Made by a program: the position numbers and the translations under genes
In this document: positions 1 to 6,468 of the stretch, piece after piece
Layout of the letters: every line of letters begins with the position of its first letter
Numbering within the stretch: the stretch's first letter is position 1
NCBI GenBank assembly: GCA_035633255.1
Contig: DASQFD010000033.1
Location: 1-11,531, forward strand
From: DASQFD01 sp035633255
Lineage (GTDB): Bacteria > Actinomycetota > Actinomycetes > Actinomycetales > Dermatophilaceae
DNA: 11,531 bases
Direction of reading: 5' to 3'
Notes under the pieces: generated by a model
The model's database searches: none
Told to the model about the DNA's origin: nothing
What the model saw: the letters and a program-made list of their open reading frames with translations, nothing else

Positions 1-47
1 CCATTGTCCTCAAGACCCGGGGGAGCGACCGGCCGGGTGACCAGCCC

Positions 48-296
48 GCCGGGTCGAGGTGAAACCCGACCCCCACCGGGTGGCGGATCACCTCGACCCG
101 AGCACACCCCTGCCCGGGTCGAGGTGGAACCCGACCCCCACGGGTAGCGGATCACCTCGACCCGAGCACACCCCTGGCCGGGTCGAGGTGAAACCCGACC
201 CCCACCGGGTAGCGGATCACCTCCACCCGAGCACACCCCTGGCCGGGTCGAGGTGAAACCCGACCCCCACCGGGTAGCGGATCACCTCGACCCGGC
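48..296. repeat. Tandem array of ~65-bp palindromic repeat units (3.8 copies)
   Basis: Four copies start at about 48, 113, 177 and 242, spaced 64-65 bp. Each unit has a left arm GCCGGGTCGAGGTGA, a spacer of about 25 nt that carries a smaller ACCCG/CGGGT pair, a right arm TCACCTCGACCCG, and a linker AGCACACCCCTGG; the last copy lacks the linker. Copy 1 pairs over 13 bp (50-62 with 88-100). Copy 2 has A-to-G at the arm end (a G-U pair if transcribed) and a one-base deletion in the spacer. Copy 3 has one arm mismatch (C for G at 224). Copy 4 pairs perfectly over 15 bp. The right arm of copy 4 is also the last codons and stop of cca on the minus strand. Bases 1-47 show no gene. The array reads open in one plus frame (59-256), but only because the repeat keeps its phase for part of its length; I do not call a gene there. 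Confidence 0.95.
242..296 (-). terminator. Candidate cca terminator: 15-bp hairpin spanning the stop codon
   Basis: On the minus strand the cca transcript would fold GCCGGGTCGAGGTGA (296-282) onto TCACCTCGACCCGGC (256-242), a perfect 15-bp GC-rich stem with a 25-nt loop that can itself pair. The TGA stop (284-282) lies in the stem. No U-tract follows, which is common for actinobacterial terminators. Three similar hairpins follow downstream. Terminator function is inferred from structure and position only. Confidence 0.55.
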
Positions 297-1778
297 GGAC
301 TCGGGCTGGTCCGCCCACCAGGTCAGCAGCCGCTCCCGGGCCGCCTCCTTGCCGATCAGGCCCTCGTCGAGCCGGACGCCGAGCAGGTGCTTGTAGGCCC
401 GGCCCAGCGCCGGCCCCGGCGGGATGCCGAGCACCGCAGCGATCTCGTTGCCGTCGAGCTCCGGGCGCACCGCCCTCAGCTCCTCGGCGGCGACCAGCGC
501 GTCGATCCGCTCCTCCAGCGCGTCGTAGGTCCGCGCCAGCCGCTGGGCCTTGCGCACGTTGCGCGTCGTGGAGTCGGCCCGGGTCAGCCGGTGCAACCGG
601 GGCAGCAGCGGGCCGGCGTCGGTGACGTAGCGGCGCACCGCGGAGTCGGTCCATTGCCCTCCGCCGTAGCCGTGGAAGCGCAGGTGCAGCTCGACCAGCC
701 GCGAGACCGTCCTGACGGTGTCCTTGTCGAAGCGCAGGGCCTTCAGGCGCCGCGCCGCCAGCTTGGCCCCCACCACCTCGTGGTGGTGGAAGCTCACGCC
801 GCCGCCCGGTTCGAAGCGCCGGGTCGCCGGCTTGCCGATGTCGTGCAGCAGCGCCGCCAGCCGCAGCACCAGGTCCGGGCCCGGGACGTCCTCGGGCCGG
901 GAGCCGGGTGGGCCCTCCAGCGCGATGGCCTGCTCGAGCACGGTGAGGGAGTGCTCGTAGACGTCCTTGTGCCGGTGGTGCTCGTCCACCTCGAGCCGCA
1001 GCGCGGGGAGCTCGGGCAGCACGGAGTCGGCGAGGCCGCTGGCCACGAGCAGCTCCAGCCCGGCGCGTGGGTGGGGCGCGAGGAGCAGCTTGACCAGCTC
1101 GTCGTGCACCCGCTCCGCCGAGACCATGCCGATGCTGGGCGCCATCTCGCGCATCGCGGCATACACCTCGGCTGCGGGCACCGCCCCCAGCTGGGCGACG
1201 AACCGGCACGCGCGCATCATCCGCAGCGGGTCGTCACCGAAGGACACCTCGGGCGGGCTCGGCGTCCGCAGCAGCACGCCGGCCCGGTTGGCATCCCCGC
1301 CGCCGCCGAGGTCGCGCAGCCCGCCGAACGGGTCGACGAAGGCCACCTCGGGCAGCCGCAGCGCCATGGCGTTCACGGTGAAGTCGCGGCGGACGAGGTC
1401 GTCCTCGAGGCGGTCGCCGAAGGCGACGAGCGGCTTGCGGGTGACCCGGTCGTACGCGTCCGCGCGGTAGGTCGTCACCTCCACGACGTCGTCACCGCGC
1501 CGGGCGCCGATGGTGCCGAAGTCGCGGCCGACGTCCCACGTCGTCGAGCCCCACTCCCCGAGGATCCGCTCGGTCTGCTCGGGCGGGGCGCTGGTCGCGA
1601 AGTCCAGGTCCGGCGGCGTGCGCCCCAGGAAGGCGTCGCGCACCGGACCACCGACCAGCGCGAGCTCGTGGCCGGCCGCCTCGAACCGCCTTCCGAGGTC
1701 GGTGAGCAGCGGCAGCACCGGCGCGAGCTGGGCCACGGCGCGGCGCAGGAGCGCGGGCGGCGGCGGGGGGGACGTCAC
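282..1778 (-). CDS. cca: CCA-adding tRNA nucleotidyltransferase (Cca/PcnA family, HD domain)
   Basis: Adds or repairs the 3'-CCA end of tRNAs from CTP and ATP in the cytoplasm, without a nucleic-acid template. The 498-aa product has the class II nucleotidyltransferase signature: LVGGPVRD at 41-48, the metal-binding DLDF at 57-60, RRDFTVNAMAL at 130-140 and DDPLRMMRACRF at 182-193. An HD domain follows, with HDIGKP at 312-317 and a histidine-rich stretch near 330-333. Length is close to actinobacterial PcnA proteins (about 480 aa). A glycine-rich stretch, LGGGGDANRAG (157-167), lies between the palm and neck motifs, where related proteins, as I recall them, are shorter. The GTG start at 1778 is chosen because it gives the normal N-terminus and sits just below a leaderless-type -10; the frame stays open upstream but into the divergent promoter and the neighbouring gene. 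The last codons (AGSR-stop) are part of the palindromic repeat array. It is divergent from the Nudix gene, as in mycobacteria. The family assignment is secure; CCA-adding rather than poly(A) polymerase activity is inferred from family. Confidence 0.95.
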   Translation of the reverse strand: MTSPPPPPALLRRAVAQLAPVLPLLTDLGRRFEAAGHELALVGGPVRDAFLGRTPPDLDFATSAPPEQTERILGEWGSTTWDVGRDFGTIGARRGDDVVEVTTYRADAYDRVTRKPLVAFGDRLEDDLVRRDFTVNAMALRLPEVAFVDPFGGLRDLGGGGDANRAGVLLRTPSPPEVSFGDDPLRMMRACRFVAQLGAVPAAEVYAAMREMAPSIGMVSAERVHDELVKLLLAPHPRAGLELLVASGLADSVLPELPALRLEVDEHHRHKDVYEHSLTVLEQAIALEGPPGSRPEDVPGPDLVLRLAALLHDIGKPATRRFEPGGGVSFHHHEVVGAKLAARRLKALRFDKDTVRTVSRLVELHLRFHGYGGGQWTDSAVRRYVTDAGPLLPRLHRLTRADSTTRNVRKAQRLARTYDALEERIDALVAAEELRAVRPELDGNEIAAVLGIPPGPALGRAYKHLLGVRLDEGLIGKEAARERLLTWWADQPESAGSR

Positions 1779-1786
1779 GTCGAGCA

Positions 1787-1792
1787 AGGGTA
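1787..1792 (-). promoter_or_regulatory. Candidate -10 element for cca (leaderless or near-leaderless)
   Basis: Read on the minus strand, TACCCT (1792-1787) fits the actinobacterial -10 pattern TANNNT and ends 8 nt before the GTG start at 1778. No Shine-Dalgarno lies between. I see no good -35. This suggests a transcript starting at or within a base or two of the start codon. Confidence 0.45.
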
Positions 1793-1811
1793 GGCGGGCG
1801 ACCGCGCTGGT

Positions 1812-1817
1812 TACAGT
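1812..1817 (+). promoter_or_regulatory. Candidate -10 element for the Nudix operon (leaderless)
   Basis: TACAGT fits TANNNT and is followed by exactly 6 nt (GACCGT) and then the GTG start at 1824, the usual spacing of leaderless actinobacterial genes. No Shine-Dalgarno precedes the start. It lies back to back with the cca promoter in a 45-bp gap, so one bound regulator could affect both. Confidence 0.6.
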
Positions 1818-1823
1818 GACCGT

Positions 1824-2309
1824 GTGAGTCACGCCGCGGCCGACCCGCCTCGGGTTGCCCGACGGCTGCCCGCGGTTGAGGAGCGGTCGGCCGGGGGCGT
1901 GGTCGTCGACGTCCACGACGGCGAGGCGCGGATCGCGGTCATCGCCCGGCGCAACCGTGCCGGCCGGGTGGAGTGGTGCCTGCCGAAGGGGCACATCGAG
2001 GGCACCGAGACCCTGGCGCAGACCGCGGCCCGCGAGGTGGCCGAGGAGACCGGCATCGTCGGCCGGGTGCTCATCGAGCTGGGGACGATCGACTACTGGT
2101 TCGCGGTGGGTGACCGGCGGATCCACAAGTACGTCCACCACTACCTGCTCGAGGCCATCGGCGGCGACCTGACGATCGAGAACGACCCCGATCAGGAGGC
2201 CATCGACGTCGCGTGGCTGTCGCTGCGCGACGCCCACCGCCACCTCACCTTCCCCAACGAGCGCCGGATCGCCCGCGTCGCCTGGCAGCGGCTCGCCGGG
2301 GACGGCTGA
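1824..2309 (+). CDS. Nudix hydrolase (MutT4-like position)
   Basis: A 161-aa cytoplasmic Nudix-fold pyrophosphatase, which would cleave a nucleoside diphosphate linked to another moiety. The Nudix box is intact at residues 56-78 and matches Gx5Ex7REUxEExGU: G56, E62, R70-E71, E74-E75, G77. The fold is of the short MutT type: a GGVVVDVHDG strand near 24-33 and the WCLPKGHIEG entry to the box at 51-60. The N-terminus (1-20) is a short variable extension. The GTG start at 1824 follows a leaderless -10. The gene ends in TGATG, where its stop shares the A with the ATG of the next gene, so the two are translationally coupled. The syntenic mycobacterial gene is named mutT4; I cannot tell from sequence whether the substrate is an oxidised nucleotide, a dinucleoside polyphosphate or something else, so no symbol is given. 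Confidence 0.92.
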   Translation: MSHAAADPPRVARRLPAVEERSAGGVVVDVHDGEARIAVIARRNRAGRVEWCLPKGHIEGTETLAQTAAREVAEETGIVGRVLIELGTIDYWFAVGDRRIHKYVHHYLLEAIGGDLTIENDPDQEAIDVAWLSLRDAHRHLTFPNERRIARVAWQRLAGDG

Positions 2310-4765
2310 TGGCCCCTGCGGCACCCGGCCCCGCCGTCCCCGGCCGGGTCCGACGCGCACCCGCGCGCCCCCGGGGCGGCGTGCGCGCAGGAGCCCTGGT
2401 GCTGGCCGCCGCCGCGGGCGTCGCCGTGGCTCCGGGGTATGCCGGCGCCGCCCCTCCCCGCGCGAGCCACCGAACCGCCTCGGTCGCCGCGGTCCCCGCC
2501 ACCACCACGGTCGCCCCCGCCTCCACCGCGGTCGCCCCCGCCTCCACGGCGGTCGCCCCCGACGCCGCCGCCGCGGCCGCGGTGACGGTCGACCTCACCT
2601 CGGTCACCCCCGCGGTGGCAACCTCCCGGGAGCCGGTGCGCGTCACCGCCACCGTCCGCAACGGCACCGAGGCACCCGTGGTCGCCGGCCAGGCGCGGCT
2701 GGTGCTCGGCGGGACGCCGGTCGGCACGGCCGCGCAGGTCACCGCATGGGCGCAGGACCGCGAGCCGGTCACCGGCACGGTGCTCGCCACCGCACCGCTG
2801 CCTGCGACCCTGGCCCCGGGGGCGACCGCCCGCATCACCCTGGAGGTGCGGCGCCCGGCGAGCCGCTCGTCGCGGGCCTACGGCGTGCTCCCGGTGAGCG
2901 TGGAGGCGGCGGGCGCGGCGGTCCGCACCTTCGTCGGCTTCCAGCGGGTCAAGCAGTACGAACCGCTGCGCACCGCCTGGCTCCTCCCGGTCACCCTCCC
3001 GCCCGACCCGGCGCTGTGGGGCTCGGACGCGCAGGCCCGGGCGCGGGCCTGGGCCGCCGCCGTGGGCGAGGGCGGTCCCGTCGACCGGCTGCTGGCGGCC
3101 GCCACCGAGTCCGGGCTGACCGTGGCGGTGGACCCCGACCTCCTCACGTCTGCCGCCACGGCGGCGCCGGTGACGGCCGCCACCGCGACCCCGAGCCCCT
3201 CCCCCGAGCCGGCCGGATCCGGGTCGGCGGTGCAGCCGGCCGTCGCCCTCAGCGACGCCGAGGCCACCGTGCGGTCGGCGGCCGCCGCCCGGACCACGGT
3301 GCTCCTGCGCGGCCGGGACGCCCTCGTGCTGCCGGTCGCGGACACCGACGTCGCCGCGGCCGCCGGCGTGCCGGACCTCCAGGTCCGGGCCACCACCCTG
3401 GTCGCCGGTGCGGCGGCCCCCGCCACCACCGTCGGCGGCGTCACCGGTGTCGCCCTGCCCGCGGACGCGACGTGGTCACCCGCTCTCGCCACGGCATACA
3501 CGCGCCTGTATGCCGGCACCCCGGCCGCCGTCGTGCTCCCCCAGTCGGCGGTGGCCGGCAGCGCGGGCGGGAGCCGGGCCGCTCGCCGCTCCACCTCGGG
3601 CGTGCCGCTCCTGCTGTCCTCCCCCGGGATGAGCGCCCTGGTGGCGCCCGGAAGCCGCACGGACACCGCCACGGAGGCGGCCCAGGAGCTCCTCGCGCAG
3701 AGCCTCGTCGTGCTCAGCGAGGCTCCCGGGGTCTCCCGCACGGCGCTGGTGGCGGCCCCCCGCGGGCTGGTCGCCGAGCCGGCGGCGCTCCGCACCCTCC
3801 TCGCCGCCGTCCGCTCGGCGCCCTGGCTCGAGCCGGCTGAGGTGGGTGACCTGCTCGACGAGGCGGCCGCGGCCCCGGCGACCGCGACACCGGCCACGGA
3901 GACGCCGGCCACCGAGACGCCCGCCACCGCGACGCCGGCCACCGCGACGCCGGCCACCGCGACGCCGGCCACCGAGACTCCTGCCACCGAGACTCCTGCC
4001 ACCGAGACGCCCGACGCGGCCGCGGCGGGTGGCGCCGCCACCCCGCTCAACGCGGGCACCGCGGCGGGGCTGGGGGTGCTCGCCGAGCGCGCCGCCGCCG
4101 CCGCGAGCATCCGCGTCGACGGCACCACCCTGCAGCAGCGCTGGACGGCAACCCTGGACGCCCTGACCTCGACCCGGTGGCGGGGCCGGGCACCGGCGTG
4201 GCGGACGCTGCGGGAGGACCTCGTGACCGAGGTGTCGGACACGGCGAGCGGGGTCCGGGTGGCACCACAGACCATCAACTTCATCGCCGACCGGGGCCGG
4301 GTCCAGCTCACCGTGGTCAACGACCTCGACGTCGACGTCTCCGGCCTGACCGTGCGGCTGAGCCCGCAGAACCCGCGGCTGCGCATCGACACCCAGCCGG
4401 ACCCCGTGCGGATCGGTGCGGGCAGCCGGACGACGGTGACCTTCGACGCGACGGCCCTGGCCGCCGGCCAGGTGCCGATCGTCGCCACGCTCACCGGCCC
4501 CACCGGGGCGTCGGTCGGGTCGGCCACCACGGTGCAGGTCCGCGTCTCCCCCACCGGGTCGGGCATCTACTGGGTGCTCGGCGGCCTGGCCGCGCTCGCC
4601 CTCGCGCTCGGCCTGTGGCGCAGCGGGCGCCGCCGGCGGGTCCTCGCCGCCGCGCACCGGGTGCCGACCGTGCCCGGCGCGGTCCGGCTCGACGAGGAGG
4701 GCCCGGTGCTCGTCAACGAGCACGACGGCCACGACGGCCGGTGGGCCGAGGAGCAGCCGCGATGA
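2309..4765 (+). CDS. DUF6049-type secreted, membrane-anchored protein (Rv3909-like)
   Basis: An 818-aa envelope protein of unknown function, at the position held by Rv3909 in M. tuberculosis. A basic N-terminus and a hydrophobic core at about 25-42, with a possible cleavage near AGA (45-47), make a signal peptide. VAPASTA repeats (about 69-83) lead into a beta-rich Ig-like segment (about 93-200), with further extracytoplasmic sequence and a proline/serine linker near 290. A threonine/proline repeat lies at 524-568. A second Ig/NEW3-like segment (about 654-750) is followed by one transmembrane helix at 753-771 and a basic cytoplasmic tail of about 47 residues. The topology is therefore mostly outside, C-terminus inside. 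The ATG at 2309 overlaps the Nudix stop by one base; the frame is open further upstream, but a start there would lie inside the Nudix gene and add no signal. The 3' end overlaps murJ by 4 bp (ATGA). Tight coupling to murJ suggests a role in peptidoglycan precursor export or envelope assembly; that is inference. The assignment rests on layout and synteny, not on a database match. Confidence 0.85.
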   Translation: MAPAAPGPAVPGRVRRAPARPRGGVRAGALVLAAAAGVAVAPGYAGAAPPRASHRTASVAAVPATTTVAPASTAVAPASTAVAPDAAAAAAVTVDLTSVTPAVATSREPVRVTATVRNGTEAPVVAGQARLVLGGTPVGTAAQVTAWAQDREPVTGTVLATAPLPATLAPGATARITLEVRRPASRSSRAYGVLPVSVEAAGAAVRTFVGFQRVKQYEPLRTAWLLPVTLPPDPALWGSDAQARARAWAAAVGEGGPVDRLLAAATESGLTVAVDPDLLTSAATAAPVTAATATPSPSPEPAGSGSAVQPAVALSDAEATVRSAAAARTTVLLRGRDALVLPVADTDVAAAAGVPDLQVRATTLVAGAAAPATTVGGVTGVALPADATWSPALATAYTRLYAGTPAAVVLPQSAVAGSAGGSRAARRSTSGVPLLLSSPGMSALVAPGSRTDTATEAAQELLAQSLVVLSEAPGVSRTALVAAPRGLVAEPAALRTLLAAVRSAPWLEPAEVGDLLDEAAAAPATATPATETPATETPATATPATATPATATPATETPATETPATETPDAAAAGGAATPLNAGTAAGLGVLAERAAAAASIRVDGTTLQQRWTATLDALTSTRWRGRAPAWRTLREDLVTEVSDTASGVRVAPQTINFIADRGRVQLTVVNDLDVDVSGLTVRLSPQNPRLRIDTQPDPVRIGAGSRTTVTFDATALAAGQVPIVATLTGPTGASVGSATTVQVRVSPTGSGIYWVLGGLAALALALGLWRSGRRRRVLAAAHRVPTVPGAVRLDEEGPVLVNEHDGHDGRWAEEQPR
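3878..4012 (+). repeat. In-frame 15-bp minisatellite encoding nine ATxTP pentapeptides
   Basis: Nine consecutive 15-bp units (consensus GCCACCGAGACGCCG) encode ATATP or ATETP in the order A,E,E,A,A,A,E,E,E at the third residue, residues 524-568 of the DUF6049-type protein. The unit is a multiple of three, so copy-number change would alter linker length without a frameshift. The sequence resembles a Thr/Pro-rich extracellular linker that could be O-mannosylated; that is an inference. Confidence 0.95.
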
Positions 4766-6384
4766 CGTCGACGGGAGCCGTGGCGCGCTCGAGCCTGGTG
4801 ATGGCGGCCGGCACGTTCACCAGCCGCGTCCTCGGGCTGGTCCGGGCGGTGCTGCTCGTCGGGGTCCTCGGGGCCACCGGCCTGACCGCGGACGCCTTCC
4901 AGGTGGCCAACACCCTGCCGAACAACTTCTACCTCCTGCTCGCCGGCGGCATCCTCAACGCCGTCCTCGTCCCCCAGATCGTCAAGGCGAGCAGCCACCC
5001 CGACGGCGGCGCGGAGTTCGTCAACCGGATCCTCACCCTCGCCGTCACGGTCTTCCTCGTGGCCACCGTGCTCATCACGGCGGCCGCGCCCCTCCTGGTG
5101 CGCGTGTTCTTCGACACCAGCGACGCCGACGCCCTGGCGCTGGCCACCGCCTTCGCCTACCTCTGCCTCCCGCAGGTCTTCTTCTACGCGCTCTACACCG
5201 TGCTCGGTCAGGTGCTCAACGCCAACAACCGCTTCGGGCCCTACATGTGGGCGCCGGTGCTGGCCAACCTCATCGCCCTCGCCGGTCTGATCGCGTTCCG
5301 GCGGCTCGGCTACCCGGTCGGGGCCGCACCCGGGGAGTGGGACCGCTCCATGATCTGGCTGCTCGCCGGGTCCGCGACCGTCTCGATCGCCGTCCAGGCG
5401 CTGTGCCTGCTCATCCCGCTGCGCCGGATGGGGTTCCGATTCCGGGCGGTCTGGGGGGTCCGCGGGGTGGGGCTCGGCTCGGCGTCCCGCGTGGCGATGT
5501 GGACCTTCGCCGCCGTGGTGGTCAGCCAGCTCGGCTACGTGGTCACCTCGCGGGTCCTCACCCGGGCGAGCACCATCGCCGACGAGCGGGGCCTCACCGT
5601 GCCCGGTCTGTTCAGCTTCCAGCAGGCGTTCCTCCTCTTCGTCCTGCCGCACTCGCTGGTCACCGTCTCCATCGTGACGGCGCTCTTCACCCGGATGTCC
5701 CACGCCGCGCGCGAGCGGGACACCGGCGAGCTGGTCGGCGACCTGCGGCGGGGGCTGCTCATGCCCGCCGTCGTCCTGGTGCCCGGAGTCGTCTTCGGCG
5801 TGCTGTTCGCCCCGCTGGTCACGCGCACCCTGTTCTTCCAGAACCCGACCGTGCAGACCGACGCCATCGCCCTGGTGATGGTGCCCCTCTTCCTCGGGGT
5901 GGTCCCCTACGGCTGGGTCTACCTCTCGGAGCGGTTCTTCTACGCCTTCGAGGACGCCCGCATCCCCTTCCTGGTCCAGTGCCTGGTGACCGGGTTCGCC
6001 ACCGTGGTCACCCTGCTGGCCTCCCTGGCGGCACCGACGCGCACGGCGGCCGTGGTCGCGGGCGGGCAGTCCACGGCATACGTGCTCGGCGCGGTCCTCG
6101 GCTTCGCGTTGATCCGCCGGCGGGTCGGGCCCGTGGGGCTGGGGGGCGTCGTCGGCACCTACCTGCGGCTCCTCGTCCCGGCGCTCGTCAGCGGGCTGCT
6201 GGGAGTCCTCCTCGTGCGGCTCGCCGGACCGGGCCTGGCCGACGACCGGCTCGGGGGCGCGCTCGTCCTCGCCGGCGTCGGGACCCTGCTGATGGTCGGC
6301 ACCGTCCTGGGGGCCCACCTGCTGGGCGTGCGCCAGGTGGGCGAGCTGCTCGGGCCGGTGCTGCGGCGGGTGCGCCGCGGCTGA
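4762..6384 (+). CDS. murJ: Lipid II flippase MurJ (MviN family)
   Basis: A 540-aa polytopic membrane protein of the MOP/MVF superfamily that moves lipid II across the cytoplasmic membrane for peptidoglycan synthesis. Hydrophobic segments occupy most of the length, consistent with the usual 14 helices. The family signature SRVLGLVR (21-28) keeps the two cavity arginines, R22 and R28, equivalent to E. coli R18 and R24, followed by TADAFQVANTLPNNF (42-56). Where E. coli has LPNLLRR in the next helix, this protein has LPNNFYL, so the third conserved cavity arginine is absent. The ATG at 4762 overlaps the preceding stop (ATGA) and has GAGGAG at 4748-4753, 8 nt upstream. In M. tuberculosis MurJ is fused to a pseudokinase and an outer-face domain (Rv3910); here the MurJ part stops at 6384 after a short basic tail and those domains are a separate downstream gene. 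Confidence 0.95.
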   Translation: MTSTGAVARSSLVMAAGTFTSRVLGLVRAVLLVGVLGATGLTADAFQVANTLPNNFYLLLAGGILNAVLVPQIVKASSHPDGGAEFVNRILTLAVTVFLVATVLITAAAPLLVRVFFDTSDADALALATAFAYLCLPQVFFYALYTVLGQVLNANNRFGPYMWAPVLANLIALAGLIAFRRLGYPVGAAPGEWDRSMIWLLAGSATVSIAVQALCLLIPLRRMGFRFRAVWGVRGVGLGSASRVAMWTFAAVVVSQLGYVVTSRVLTRASTIADERGLTVPGLFSFQQAFLLFVLPHSLVTVSIVTALFTRMSHAARERDTGELVGDLRRGLLMPAVVLVPGVVFGVLFAPLVTRTLFFQNPTVQTDAIALVMVPLFLGVVPYGWVYLSERFFYAFEDARIPFLVQCLVTGFATVVTLLASLAAPTRTAAVVAGGQSTAYVLGAVLGFALIRRRVGPVGLGGVVGTYLRLLVPALVSGLLGVLLVRLAGPGLADDRLGGALVLAGVGTLLMVGTVLGAHLLGVRQVGELLGPVLRRVRRG

Positions 6385-6396
6385 GCGGCCAGCGCC

Positions 6397-6447
6397 TAGC
6401 ATGAGGGGGCACCGGACGGTGCTCCCGGGGCACACCCGGGCCTCGGG
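6397..6447 (+). promoter_or_regulatory. Possible internal promoter and structured leader before the pseudokinase
   Basis: TAGCAT (6397-6402) fits the TANNNT -10 pattern in the gap after murJ. It is followed by a short hairpin, GCACCG-GA-CGGTGC (6409-6422), and a second pairing CCCGGG/CCCGGG (6424-6429 with 6435-6440). There is no T-tract, so I read it as a possible weak promoter with a structured 5' leader and not as a terminator. No clear -35 is seen. Confidence 0.3.
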
Positions 6448-6468
6448 ATGCGGGAGAGGAGCGTGGCG

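Noticed and set aside
59..256. A 65-codon plus-strand frame in the repeat array
   Set aside because: It is a translation of the palindromic repeats (STPLxGSR units) and has no ribosome site or independent support.
48..296. CRISPR array
   Set aside because: Units are contiguous, nearly identical throughout and palindromic over most of their length; there are no unique spacers and no cas genes in view.
387..1793. A 468-codon plus-strand open frame across cca
   Set aside because: The minus-strand frame has all cca motifs; the plus frame is Arg/Gly/Gln-rich without any recognised motif.
6409..6440. Intrinsic terminator between murJ and the pseudokinase
   Set aside because: The stems are short and no T-tract follows; the genes probably share a transcript, so I list it only as a structured leader.
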